DNA of 57,795 nt, from contig JAQDQK010000023.1 of NCBI GenBank assembly GCA_027658995.1, positions 1 through 57,795 on the forward strand, written 5' to 3'. The position numbers and the translations under genes were made by a program. Under the pieces are notes generated by a model. That model saw only the letters and a list, made by a program, of their open reading frames with translations, was not told where the DNA came from and did no database searches. The first letter of the stretch is position 1, and each line of letters begins with the position of its first letter. The stretch is from Propionibacteriaceae bacterium AM104-82. Lineage in GTDB: Bacteria; Actinomycetota; Actinomycetes; Propionibacteriales; Propionibacteriaceae. Shown here piece after piece: positions 18,684 through 29,331 of this stretch.

Positions 18684-19577
18684 ATGTCCATCTTCATCAA
18701 CGCGTCCTCCCGCGTCCTCGTGCAGGGCATGACCGGTAAGGAGGGGCGCAAGCACACCCAGCGCATGATCATGTCGGGCACCCGCATCGTCGGCGGCGTC
18801 ACCCCCGGCAAGTCCGGCGAATCGGTCCTGTTCGAGGAGGACCCGGTACCGGTGTTCGGCTCGATGGTCGAGGCTGTCGCTGCGACCAACGCCGACGTGT
18901 CGGTGGTGTTCGTGCCCCCGAAGTTCGCGAAGGCGGCCGTGCTCGAGGCCATCGAGGCCGAGATCGCGCTGTGCGTCGTGATCACCGAGGGCATCCCCGT
19001 ACACGACTCCATCGAGTTCCTCGCCGCGGCCAAGGACTCGGGCACCCGGGTCATCGGCCCCAACTGCCCGGGCCTGATCTCGCCCGGGAAGTCCAACGTC
19101 GGGATCATCCCCGCCCACATCTCCGGGCCGGGCCGGATCGGCCTTGTGTCGAAGTCCGGGACGCTGACCTATCAGATGATGTACGAACTGCGCGACCACG
19201 GCTTCTCGACCGCCGTCGGCATCGGCGGCGACCCCGTCGTCGGCACGACCCACATCGACGTGCTGCAGGCCTTCCAGGATGACCCGGAGACCGACATCAT
19301 CGTGATGATCGGCGAGATCGGCGGAGACGCCGAGGAGCGGGCCGCCGAGTACATCGCGGCCAACATCACCAAGCCGGTGGTCGGCTACGTGGCCGGGTTC
19401 ACCGCCCCGCCCGGCAAGACCATGGGCCACGCGGGCGCGATCATCACCGGCTCCGCAGGCACCGCAGCCGCCAAGAAGGAGGCGCTGGAGGCCGCGGGCG
19501 TGCTGGTGGGGGAGACCCCCTCGCTGACCGCCCAGCTCGCCAGGGACGCGATCGCCCGGCTGCGCGGCAGCCGCTGA
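18684..19577 (+). CDS. sucD: Succinyl-CoA ligase, alpha subunit
   Basis: A 297-aa subunit that binds CoA and carries the phosphohistidine intermediate. The active-site residue is His249 in [14 protein letters not shown]. The N-terminal CoA-binding fold includes VQGMTGKEG and the conserved [11 protein letters not shown]. It forms the alpha/beta complex with SucC. Confidence 0.97.
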   Translation: MSIFINASSRVLVQGMTGKEGRKHTQRMIMSGTRIVGGVTPGKSGESVLFEEDPVPVFGSMVEAVAATNADVSVVFVPPKFAKAAVLEAIEAEIALCVVITEGIPVHDSIEFLAAAKDSGTRVIGPNCPGLISPGKSNVGIIPAHISGPGRIGLVSKSGTLTYQMMYELRDHGFSTAVGIGGDPVVGTTHIDVLQAFQDDPETDIIVMIGEIGGDAEERAAEYIAANITKPVVGYVAGFTAPPGKTMGHAGAIITGSAGTAAAKKEALEAAGVLVGETPSLTAQLARDAIARLRGSR

Positions 19578-19591
19578 CGGGTTCAGCAACG

Positions 19592-19625
19592 AAGAACGCC
19601 CCGCGGATCTCCGCGGGGCGTTCTT
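19592..19625. terminator. Terminator after sucCD
   Basis: A 15-bp perfect stem (19592-19606 and 19611-19625) with loop ATCT; the right arm ends TTCTT followed by a further T. It separates sucD from the convergent sensor-domain gene. Confidence 0.85.
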
Positions 19626-19647
19626 TACGTTGCTCAGACGGTCTGGC

Positions 19648-21372
19648 TCAGCCGGCCTGGGTCAGTCGCACGGCGATCCGGTCGGCGACCTGCGCCAACT
19701 GCGCGTCGCTGAACTTGTAGGTCTCGGCGACCGTGACAAGCGAGTAGGAGACCCGGGCACCGGTGATGGTGATCGTGGCCTGCCAGTTGTTCGCCTTGTC
19801 CTCGCTCTGCGCGCGGGTGATCTGGAAGATCCGCGACGACGCGGTCGCGCCGTCCTTGCCGGTCGAGGAGACGGCGGGCAGTTCCTTGATCGTGGAGCCG
19901 AGCAGCCGCGACTTGCAGCTCGCGATGTTCTCGACGAGCTTCTTGTTGAAGGCGCCGGCGGCCTCGGGGCTCTCGAACGTGAACACCGCCTGGTCGAGGC
20001 CGAACAGCGCCGGGGCCTGATCGTCCTGGGCCAACTGGTAGTGCGTGAGCTCACGCTCGGTCGGGCCCGACTCTGTCACGAGCGACATGTTCTCGCAGCC
20101 GGTGCCGAAGGTGCCGCTGAGCGGTTGCTGGCCGCTTGCCGACCACAGGCCCGCGCCGGGACGCACCCGCGGCAGGTCAGAGGGAACCAGCCAGCCTGCC
20201 GGCTCGGCGGGCGGCACGACGCCGGCCGCCACGACGGGCTTGACCTCAGCCTCGACGCCCTGCCCCTTGTTGATGGCCTGCTGCGGGCGCACCAGTGCTG
20301 TCGCAAGCGCCTCGGCGGGCACCGTCTCTCCGAGGCGGCGGACCTCCAGCAGTTGCAGCGCCGAACCCTCCTGGGTCAGCAGCAGCGTGCGGTAGTCGGG
20401 TGTCGCGTCCTCGGTGACCAGGTTGATCTCGAACGTCTGTGTCGCGAGGCCGGTGACGGTGCTCGACCCGACGATGCGCGCGGGCACCAGTTCGCTCGCG
20501 CAGTTCGACAGCGCGCCGATCCTTGCCTGCAGGACGGAGGCGGCGGCGGCCTCGTCGGCGTAGATGTCGATCTGGTGCAGCGCGGCCAGCTTGTCGTCGT
20601 TCTGCGTCGCGAGCGAGCGCTGGAGGCTGTGGGTGGGGTTGACGCCCGTCTGCAGCGACGTGAGGCAAAAGGCGAAGCTCTTGTGCTCGGCCACCGACTG
20701 CGTGGTGGCGACCTCGGACCAGCTCGCGGCCGGCGCGATCGCCGTCAGATCGGCGGGGGTCAGCAGGTCGGCGACCGTGGTCGGCTCCTGCGAGGCGCTC
20801 GCACTGGGGCTCGCGGTGGTGGCCGTGGGGGTGGGCGACGGCGACGGCTCCGTGCCGCGGATGCCGCGGGCGACGAAGAAGGCGATCAGCGCGAGGATCA
20901 GGGCGACGGCCAGGCCGCCGAGGGCCCAACCGATCAACCGCCTGCGGTGCGCATCGAGCCAGTGCGGCTGCTCCGCGGTCTCGGCCTCGACGGGGGTGGT
21001 GCTCGACATCGCGGAGCGGCGCGGAGCGGGGCTGGGGATCGCGGAGGTGGAGGAACGCGGCAGGGTGGGGGCCGGGATCGGCGTGCTCTCCGCGCGGGCC
21101 GCATCCGGCTCAACGGGGGCTGGCTGCTCGGACGCCTCACTGCCCGGCCGGGCGAAGGGGTTGGCGGGGCCTGCGACGACGGACTCGACCGCGTCGGAGC
21201 CGCGCGTGGCCACCGCCGGTTCGTCCCCCAGGCCGGGAACCTCAGCTTCCTTGCCCGACGAGCCGCGTCGCGGACGGGACCCGTCCGCCACTGGGGTATC
21301 GTCGAACGCGTCGGTTTCCGGCTCGTCGGATGCCCAAGCCCGACGAGGGCGCTTAGCCTCACCATCTGACAT
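19648..21372 (-). CDS. Membrane protein with two tandem PknH-like extracellular sensor domains
   Basis: 574 aa. The first 150 or so residues are cytoplasmic, acidic and rich in Pro, Ala and Ser. One membrane segment follows (WALGGLAVALILALIAFF). The remainder is extracellular and appears duplicated: each half starts with a Leu-Thr-Pro-type segment (LLTPADLTAI, WLVPSDLPRV), contains paired cysteines and a QxxxIxxFxxxxxA-like stretch. This resembles the C-terminal sensor domain of the mycobacterial kinase PknH, here with no kinase domain. ATG 21372 is preceded by a strong GGAGGTGAT. Ligand and partner are unknown. Confidence 0.75.
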   Translation of the reverse strand: MSDGEAKRPRRAWASDEPETDAFDDTPVADGSRPRRGSSGKEAEVPGLGDEPAVATRGSDAVESVVAGPANPFARPGSEASEQPAPVEPDAARAESTPIPAPTLPRSSTSAIPSPAPRRSAMSSTTPVEAETAEQPHWLDAHRRRLIGWALGGLAVALILALIAFFVARGIRGTEPSPSPTPTATTASPSASASQEPTTVADLLTPADLTAIAPAASWSEVATTQSVAEHKSFAFCLTSLQTGVNPTHSLQRSLATQNDDKLAALHQIDIYADEAAAASVLQARIGALSNCASELVPARIVGSSTVTGLATQTFEINLVTEDATPDYRTLLLTQEGSALQLLEVRRLGETVPAEALATALVRPQQAINKGQGVEAEVKPVVAAGVVPPAEPAGWLVPSDLPRVRPGAGLWSASGQQPLSGTFGTGCENMSLVTESGPTERELTHYQLAQDDQAPALFGLDQAVFTFESPEAAGAFNKKLVENIASCKSRLLGSTIKELPAVSSTGKDGATASSRIFQITRAQSEDKANNWQATITITGARVSYSLVTVAETYKFSDAQLAQVADRIAVRLTQAG

Positions 21373-21471
21373 GCCATCACCTCCCAAACGACCAGTGAAC
21401 ATGCCGGTGTCGTTGGGCAACACTACCGGGAGAGCAAAACACAATGCGAGAACCTCAAGGGGAGGTAACGG

Positions 21472-22749
21472 GTGGCCAGGACTTCAGCTAAGCCGCGCAC
21501 CATCGCGGTCGATGTCGATGAGGCCCCCCGCAAGCAGCCGCGCGAGTGGCCCTGGCCGTGGTACGTCGCCGCCGTCCTCGGGCCGATCGCGGTGCTTCTC
21601 GCAGGGTGGCTGATTCTCGCCGCGCTCGGCGCGGTCGGCTGGCTCACCTCCCCGGAGGCGGACCTGGGACCAGCCCTCGCGCTCGCCACCCGGTTCCTGG
21701 TGCTCGCGCACGGCGCGCCGCTGGAGATCGGAGGGCTGCCCGTCAGCATCATCCCGCTCGGCATCACCGCGACCCTGATCCTGCTCGCCGTGCCGGTCGC
21801 CGCCTTCGCCGCGCGACACGCCGCGGGTCAGAGCGCCGACCCCGACGACACCGGCAAGTTGTGGGTCGACGGCGAGGCTCTGACGCTGAAGGTCGGCGGC
21901 ACGTTCGCAGGCGTCTATACAGTCGCCGTCGCGATCCTGATGGGGGCGCTCGGCGTGCTGTCGCTGCGCGGCCTGATCGGCGCGCTCGCGGTCGGCGTGG
22001 TGGCGGGGCTCTGGGGTGCCGCGCATGGCGTCGGGTTCGACCCGACCGACGCGTGGCCCGAGTGGCTGCGCAGCGTGCCCCGCGCGATGGGCGCCGCCCT
22101 GCTGCTGGTGCTTGCGGGCGGCGCGGCGGTGCTGGTCGTCGCGCTCTGGGCGGGCCGCGACCGGGTCGGCGAGATCGTCACCAACCTCGACGGCGGCGCG
22201 GGCGGCCTTGTGCTGCTGGTCGCGCTGCACCTGGCATACCTGCCCAACCTGATCCTCGCCTGCGTGTCCTGGATGCTCGGCGCGGGCGTCACCGTCGGCG
22301 ACGGCAGCCTCATCACGTTGACGTCCTCCGAGGCGGGCCTGCTGCCCGCCGTTCCGATCTTCGGGATCGTGCCGCCACCCGACGGCGGATCCGCGGCGCA
22401 CCTGTGGTGGCTCGCGGTGGGCGCCGTGGCGGGCGCCATCGCCGCTCTCGTCGTCACGCTCGCACGGCCGCGGGCCCGCTTCGACGAGACCGCGCTGGTC
22501 GGCGCCCTCGCAGGCGTCCTTGCGGGCGGCTTCGTGGTGGTCGCATGCGCCATCGGATCCGGGTCGCTCGGCTCCGACCGGCTCGCCTTCGTCGGCGCCC
22601 GGCTGCTCGAACTGGCCATCTTCGCGCCGACTCTGCTCGGGCTCTCCGGGATGGCCGTCGGCCTCGTGCTCGGCCTGCTGCGCCGACCGCGCACCGCCCC
22701 GGAGGCCGTAGAGCCAGCCGCCCAGGAGGCCGTAGAGTTGGGCGGGTGA
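21472..22749 (+). CDS. DUF6350 (PerM-like) polytopic membrane protein
   Basis: 425 aa with a basic N-terminus and about ten hydrophobic segments. It lies directly upstream of purN and overlaps it by four bases (GTGA). This is the location of Rv0955 (PerM), a membrane protein linked to cell division and persistence in M. tuberculosis. No catalytic motif is visible. GTG 21472 is supported by GGGGAGG upstream. A direct role in purine synthesis is unlikely; the linkage is a conserved actinobacterial arrangement. Confidence 0.88.
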   Translation: MARTSAKPRTIAVDVDEAPRKQPREWPWPWYVAAVLGPIAVLLAGWLILAALGAVGWLTSPEADLGPALALATRFLVLAHGAPLEIGGLPVSIIPLGITATLILLAVPVAAFAARHAAGQSADPDDTGKLWVDGEALTLKVGGTFAGVYTVAVAILMGALGVLSLRGLIGALAVGVVAGLWGAAHGVGFDPTDAWPEWLRSVPRAMGAALLLVLAGGAAVLVVALWAGRDRVGEIVTNLDGGAGGLVLLVALHLAYLPNLILACVSWMLGAGVTVGDGSLITLTSSEAGLLPAVPIFGIVPPPDGGSAAHLWWLAVGAVAGAIAALVVTLARPRARFDETALVGALAGVLAGGFVVVACAIGSGSLGSDRLAFVGARLLELAIFAPTLLGLSGMAVGLVLGLLRRPRTAPEAVEPAAQEAVELGG

Positions 22750-23317
22750 GCACCCGCGTCGTCGTCCTCCTCTCCGGATCCGGCACCCTCTGTCAGGCGT
22801 TGCTCGACGCCATCGACGAGCGTGCCGTCGACGCCGAGGTCGTCGCCGTCATCTCCGACCAGGCAACCGCACAGGGCCTCGACAGGGCCCGCAGTCACGG
22901 GATCCCCGCCGTCGCGCACCCACTGCCCAAGGGCGCCGACCGCGCCGCCTGGGACGCAGAACTCGCCGACCTCGTCGAGACCTTCTCACCCGACCTGGTC
23001 GCCTCCGCGGGCTTCATGAAGCTGCTGGGGGAGGACTTCCTCGCCCGCTTCGGCGGGCGCACCATCAACACCCACCCCGCGCTGCTGCCCAGCTTCCCCG
23101 GCATGCACGGCCCGCGCGACGCGCTGCGCGCCGGGGTCAAGGTCGCGGGAGCCACCGTCTTCGTGGTCGACGCGGGGATCGACACCGGTAGGATCCTGCT
23201 GCAGGGAGCGGTCGACGTGTTGCCAGGCGACGATGTCGATTCCCTGCACGAACGCATCAAGGTGGTCGAGCGCCGCCTGCTCATCCAGGCCGTCTCCGAA
23301 TGGAAGAAGGAACACCC

Positions 23318-23321
<4 letters not shown>
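22746..23321 (+). CDS. purN: Phosphoribosylglycinamide formyltransferase
   Basis: 191 aa. Transfers a formyl group from 10-formyl-THF to GAR in purine synthesis. It shows the GAR-binding loop (LLSGSGT), the catalytic Asn/His pair in [13 protein letters not shown], and Asp in [14 protein letters not shown] 22746 overlaps the upstream stop, and its own TGA overlaps the GTG of purH, so the genes are coupled. Confidence 0.96.
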
Positions 23322-24877
<1,556 letters not shown>

Positions 24878-24887
24878 GAGGCACACC

Positions 24888-25742
24888 GTGACCGCGCAAC
24901 CACTCGACGGCAAGGCGACCGCAGCCGCGATCAAGACCGAGCTCACGACACGGGTCGCGGCACTGCGTGAGCGCGGCGTCGTGCCCGGCCTCGCGACCGT
25001 CCTTGTCGGCAGCGACCCGGCAAGCCAGAACTACGTGCGGATGAAGCACCGCGACTGCGAGCAGGTCGGCATCGAGTCGATCCGGGTCGAACTGCCCGCC
25101 GACGCCACCGCGGAACAACTCCGGGAAGCCATCGAAGGCCTCAACGCCGACCCGGCGTGCACCGGCTACATCGTGCAACTGCCGATCCCGCGGCACCTGG
25201 ACGAGAACTGGGCGCTCAGCCTGATCGACCCCGACAAGGACGCCGACGGCCTGCACCCCATCAACCTGGGCCGCCTCGTCCTCAACGAGCCAGCCACCCT
25301 GCCGTGCACCCCGCGCGGCATCGTCGAACTGCTGCGCCGCCACGACGTGCCCATCAAGGGCGCGGAGGTGGTCGTGGTGGGTCGCGGCATCACCGTCGGT
25401 CGCCCGCTCGGGCTGATCCTGACCCGCCGCAGCGAGAACGCAACCGTCACGCTGTGCCACACCGGCACCCGCGACCTCGCCTCCCACACCCGAACCGCGG
25501 ACATCGTGGTGGCCGCCGCAGGCGTGCCGCACATGATCACCGCGGACATGATCCGCGAGGGCGCCGCCCTCGTCGACGTCGGGGTGAGCCGCGTCGACGG
25601 CGTCACCACGGGTGATCTCGCCCCCGACGTGTGGGACAGGGCCGGCTGGGTCACGCCCAACCCGGGCGGCGTCGGGCCCATGACCCGCGCCATGCTGCTG
25701 AGCAACGTGGTGGACCGCGCGGAAGCGCTGCATGGCCGATAA
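24888..25742 (+). CDS. folD: Methylenetetrahydrofolate dehydrogenase / cyclohydrolase
   Basis: 284 aa, the standard length. Makes 10-formyl-THF, the one-carbon donor used by PurN and PurH just upstream. Catalytic Tyr and Lys lie in [12 protein letters not shown]; the signatures [30 protein letters not shown] and the NADP-loop [11 protein letters not shown] are present. GTG 24888 with GAGAGG upstream follows purH by ten bases. Confidence 0.97.
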   Translation: MTAQPLDGKATAAAIKTELTTRVAALRERGVVPGLATVLVGSDPASQNYVRMKHRDCEQVGIESIRVELPADATAEQLREAIEGLNADPACTGYIVQLPIPRHLDENWALSLIDPDKDADGLHPINLGRLVLNEPATLPCTPRGIVELLRRHDVPIKGAEVVVVGRGITVGRPLGLILTRRSENATVTLCHTGTRDLASHTRTADIVVAAAGVPHMITADMIREGAALVDVGVSRVDGVTTGDLAPDVWDRAGWVTPNPGGVGPMTRAMLLSNVVDRAEALHGR

Positions 25743-26022
25743 GCCGGACAAGCCGGCGGAGTCCTACCCGAGCAACCCGTGGCCGCTGCTGCTGGTCGCG
25801 GCCGTGCTGTCGGCGGGCACCGTCTACGCGGCGCTCGGCCACTGGAAGCGCGGGGCACTCCTGATCGCAGGGTCGCTGTGCCTCGGCGCCGCGCTGCGAC
25901 TGGTGCTTCCCCGCACCACCGCCGGCCTGCTGGTAATCCGCCGCCGCTGGATCGACGTCACCGTGATGGCGGGCATCGGGCTCGCGCTCGCCGCGGTCGC
26001 GCTGATCGTCCCCCCGAGCTGA
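25732..26022 (+). CDS. DUF3017 membrane protein
   Basis: 96 aa with three hydrophobic segments and a short charged N-terminus ([10 protein letters not shown]). DUF3017 proteins regularly follow folD in actinobacteria; the function is unknown. The ATG lies inside the end of folD (11-base overlap). In several actinobacteria mdh follows directly, but here mdh is 12 kb further on. Confidence 0.85.
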   Translation: MADKPDKPAESYPSNPWPLLLVAAVLSAGTVYAALGHWKRGALLIAGSLCLGAALRLVLPRTTAGLLVIRRRWIDVTVMAGIGLALAAVALIVPPS

Positions 26023-26045
26023 GCAAAGAGAAGCACAAGAGAAAT

Positions 26046-26086
26046 AGGAAGGGCCCCCGACGCATTGCGCGCCGGGGGCCCCTTCC
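26046..26086. terminator. Terminator between the purine operon and the PIG-L gene
   Basis: A GC-rich inverted repeat around GGGCCCCCG and CGGGGGCCC, extended by AGGAA/TTCCT with one bulge, between two convergent genes. Confidence 0.75.
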
Positions 26087-26098
26087 TGCTGTGGGCGC

Positions 26099-29098
26099 CT
26101 ACTTCACGGGGAAGTACCACGCGTTGACGCCGTCGCTCGCGCTCTGCCACGAGATCACGAGCGAGCCGCCGTCGGCCAGCGCGGAGCTGACCTGCTTCGA
26201 CATCTTGAAGTGGACCTTGTCCTTGCCCGGCTTCACCTGGTAGGTGAGGCTGTCGAGCAGGTGCCCGCCCATGTCGGTGCCCCACGGAGCTGCCGTGATG
26301 TCGTCGGGCGAGCAGGTGGAGAACCCGAGGGTGTCACCCTTGCAGCTCGACTTCCACACCGGAACCATCCCGTAGTCGCCCTTCCAGGCGTAGACCCGAA
26401 GGGTGCCCGCCTCGCTGGAGGTCAGGTCGATCATGGCCTGCGCCGGGTTGGTCTTGACGCCAGTGATCTTCAGCGCCCTGCTCGGCTGGAGGCCCGAGAT
26501 CGACACGCCGCGCGTGGCGGACTGGTAGATCGTCTGCGGCGACTCCACGCCCATCAGCGCGGTGTCCGGGATGATCGGCTTCGCCGGGCTCGTGGACCGG
26601 TCGGCGGGAGCCTGGTAGCCGTCGAGGTAGGCGTGACCCCAACGGTAGGGCTCGGACTGCTGGCTACCGAACGGCGACCACGCGGTGCGCGTCTTGCCGA
26701 TATAGGTGGTCACGTCCGAGTCGTACGGCGTCACGTTGAGCCCCAGGTACTTGGGGTCGACGTCGTTGCTCGCCTGGGCGCCCGTCGGGGCCTTGCCCGT
26801 CACGACCGCGGCGGGCAGGTTCTTCAGCGGGATCTTCGTCTCGACGGTGTAGCTGCCGCCGGCGTAGGTGCCGTCGGCGTTGCGCGTCACCTTGACCGCG
26901 ACCTGCTGGCCGGGGGAGTTCGGCGCACCCTCGATCGTCGAGGCGAGCGGCCCCGAGGAGAAGCCCTGGTGGTTGTCCGCGTCGCGGCTCCAGCACGGTC
27001 CGTCGGCCCCGTTGCCCGCCGACCCGCTCGGGTCGTCGGTGTAGGGCAGGATGCCCGACTTGAACGTGGTGGACGTGTCGCGCGACCCGCCGACCGGGTC
27101 GAGCAGGACCTCGACCGAGTCGACAAGCCAGTGACCGAAGCAGCGCTCCGGCGGGGCTGCCGCGCTCACCTTGTCGTCGACGACGGTGGCGACCACGTAC
27201 AGGTCGTCGCCGTTCCAGCTCAGCCGCATGGTCGAGCCGTTGCCGCAGTCGACGCCGTTGGGTGCGCAGTCGGCACCCTCCCACTTGCGGCCGATGTCGA
27301 GCGCAGGCCCGTACCCGTCGTCGGCGACGCCGTCGATGGTCGGGGCCGTCGCGGCCTGCGGGATGACGGTGGTCGGCACGACGTAGAGCTTCAGCGTCTC
27401 CGTGCTCGTCGAGGCCGCCTGGGTCGCCGTCGTGGTGATGGTGACGTTGGCGTTGGCGCCCGCGGGCGAGGCCGGGTTGGTGTGTGTGACGACGAAGTTG
27501 ACCGTCGTGTCCGCGCCTGCGGCCAGGCCGGAGTACGGCTTGGACGCCGCGTCGGCCGTCATGCCATCGGGCAGGGTCAGCGCGACCGTTCCCGACTGGG
27601 CGGTGGTGGTGCGGTTGCTGACGACGACAGGCACCGTGATGGACTCTCCAGCCCCGATCTGCCGCTCCGCATTGGAACGGCCGCCAACGTGGCTGAACTC
27701 GTCAGCCCACTGGTCGTACTCGGAGTAGTTCCCCCAACGCTGGAAGCGTCCCTCGACGCCCGCGACCAATTCGATGCGGGTGTCGTTGTACGCGGTGACC
27801 GAGCCGTTGTCGAAGGTGGCCGAGATCGGGTAGCGCTTGAGTTGCGCGTCCGCGGCCGGGGTGACGGTGAGCGTGACGCTCGCCGTCGCGCCGTCGGTGA
27901 CGGGACCGAGGGCGGTGGAGCCGCTGACCTGCCAGCCGGCGGGGACCTTCAGCGCCACGTTGCCAGCGGCGAGCGTTCCCTTGCCGGACTTGGCGGAGAC
28001 CTTCACGGTGAATGGCACGCCAGGGGCCTGGAAGTAGTCGCTGGTCTCGATGGCGTAGGTCGAGCCGAGCGGCATGCCGCCGGGATCGGGGAGCACCGAG
28101 CCGTACAGGATCGCCTCGTCCTTCGCGTTGCCCGCCGAGCCGTTGGGCTGGAACGGGACGACGGACTGGGCGATGCCGTAGCGCAGGCACTGCGGGGCGT
28201 AGACGCCCGTGAACTTGGGTCGCGCCTGGGTCGCGTGGACCATGAAGCCCTCGCGCCCCGTCTGCGCCCACGTCATCTTGGTGCCTGCGGGCTGGCCCTG
28301 CACGTTGCCCTCGAGCCACGTGTACGGCGAGTCGTAGCCGCTCCAGGTGCCGACCACCGTGAACGGGTTGTCCGCGGCGGGCACGAAGCCGGCGTTGCAG
28401 TTGGCAGCCGTCGTGGTGCCGCCCGTGCCGGTCGTCTGGCCGCCTGAGGTGATCGTCTTGACCTGCCACGGCTGCACCGCGTCCGGCCCGACGAGTTGCT
28501 CGGGGAATTTGGTCGGATCGGCGGCCATCGCGGCCGCCTCCCACACCACGCGCCCTGCGTACTGGTGGTTGCCGTGGCCCACGGCCATCGACGGCGAGAA
28601 GCCGACCAGCACGTCAGGCCGTGTCTGCCGGATCACCCGGACGACCTGGCGCTGGATGCGCTCGGAGCCCCACACCTCCTCGGTGAGCGGTGCGGAGGTG
28701 TTGTAGAAGAAGTCGACAGCGTCGATGTTGTAGATGTCGAGCGTTCCCGAGCGGTAGTGCGAGGCACGGTCCTCGTTCTCGCGCCGCAGGCCGAGGTCGG
28801 GACCGGCCTCGCTGCCGACGGAGTTCGAGCCGCCCTCACCGCGGGTCAGCATGATGATGCCGCACTGGACGTCGTAGCGCTCGTGCCAGACGCCGCACGG
28901 GGTGATGAACGAAGCGTCATCGTCGGGATGGGCCCACAGCCCCATCACGTTGATCTTGCTCGCCGTGGCCTCGGTGCTGACCGAGGACGCCGGAGCCGGT
29001 TTGTTCTCCTTCGCCGAGGCTGGCACGACCATCGAGAAGCCGATGGTCAGAGCTCCAGCCAGGGCCAGGAGTCTCCCGACGGTTGATCGTTTCTGCAT
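26099..29098 (-). CDS. Secreted PIG-L-family deacetylase with carbohydrate-binding modules
   Basis: 999 aa with a Sec signal peptide (basic start, hydrophobic core, ending near PASAKE). Residues about 50-200 form a PIG-L/LmbE zinc deacetylase domain: the motif AHPDDD and the later HGNHQYAGR supply the metal ligands. Such enzymes remove N-acetyl groups from GlcNAc-type sugars. Beyond it are a NEW3-like beta domain (about 359-436), another beta domain (about 480-566), a CBM9-like sugar-binding domain (about 584-761) and an unassigned C-terminal region. ATG 29098 is chosen with GGAAGGTGG upstream; GTG 29110 is the alternative. It probably acts on a glycan outside the cell and feeds the adjacent import locus (inference). 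Confidence 0.88.
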   Translation of the reverse strand: MQKRSTVGRLLALAGALTIGFSMVVPASAKENKPAPASSVSTEATASKINVMGLWAHPDDDASFITPCGVWHERYDVQCGIIMLTRGEGGSNSVGSEAGPDLGLRRENEDRASHYRSGTLDIYNIDAVDFFYNTSAPLTEEVWGSERIQRQVVRVIRQTRPDVLVGFSPSMAVGHGNHQYAGRVVWEAAAMAADPTKFPEQLVGPDAVQPWQVKTITSGGQTTGTGGTTTAANCNAGFVPAADNPFTVVGTWSGYDSPYTWLEGNVQGQPAGTKMTWAQTGREGFMVHATQARPKFTGVYAPQCLRYGIAQSVVPFQPNGSAGNAKDEAILYGSVLPDPGGMPLGSTYAIETSDYFQAPGVPFTVKVSAKSGKGTLAAGNVALKVPAGWQVSGSTALGPVTDGATASVTLTVTPAADAQLKRYPISATFDNGSVTAYNDTRIELVAGVEGRFQRWGNYSEYDQWADEFSHVGGRSNAERQIGAGESITVPVVVSNRTTTAQSGTVALTLPDGMTADAASKPYSGLAAGADTTVNFVVTHTNPASPAGANANVTITTTATQAASTSTETLKLYVVPTTVIPQAATAPTIDGVADDGYGPALDIGRKWEGADCAPNGVDCGNGSTMRLSWNGDDLYVVATVVDDKVSAAAPPERCFGHWLVDSVEVLLDPVGGSRDTSTTFKSGILPYTDDPSGSAGNGADGPCWSRDADNHQGFSSGPLASTIEGAPNSPGQQVAVKVTRNADGTYAGGSYTVETKIPLKNLPAAVVTGKAPTGAQASNDVDPKYLGLNVTPYDSDVTTYIGKTRTAWSPFGSQQSEPYRWGHAYLDGYQAPADRSTSPAKPIIPDTALMGVESPQTIYQSATRGVSISGLQPSRALKITGVKTNPAQAMIDLTSSEAGTLRVYAWKGDYGMVPVWKSSCKGDTLGFSTCSPDDITAAPWGTDMGGHLLDSLTYQVKPGKDKVHFKMSKQVSSALADGGSLVISWQSASDGVNAWYFPVK

Positions 29099-29160
29099 GT
29101 GAAAATCCACCTTCCGAATGCGGACGACGCCGTCCGACCCAGTTGTGTCCCCTTGGACGC

Positions 29161-29245
29161 GTTCACTTTAGGCTGAATTTGCAGGAGATAGCAATGGTTT
29201 GCACGATAATGATTGAATTAGCGTAATGCCTTGTCAGCGGAATTT
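29161..29245 (-). promoter_or_regulatory. AT-rich upstream region of the PIG-L gene
   Basis: About 85 bases much richer in A and T than the surroundings, lying 65-150 bases upstream of the PIG-L start. On the minus strand it contains CTGACA followed by several weak -10-like hexamers, and two copies of TGCAAA. It probably holds the promoter and an operator, but I cannot assign exact boxes. Confidence 0.35.
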
Positions 29246-29290
29246 CGTCGCTCACGGGAGGGCCGGTTTTGGGCGCGCTCGATCCACCGT

Positions 29291-29314
29291 CGACCGGCCG
29301 GGAATGGCCGGTCG
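29291..29314 (-). terminator. Hairpin after the pfkB-type gene
   Basis: A 9-bp perfect inverted repeat (29291-29299 and 29306-29314) just downstream of the kinase stop on the minus strand. It has no T-tract. Confidence 0.5.
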
Positions 29315-29331
29315 GGCCTCCGCTCGAGGGG

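Noticed and set aside
28900..28950. AHPDDD in place of AHPDDE in the PIG-L domain
   Set aside because: The residues that bind metal and act as base in the family are the His and two Asp, all present. The last position varies.
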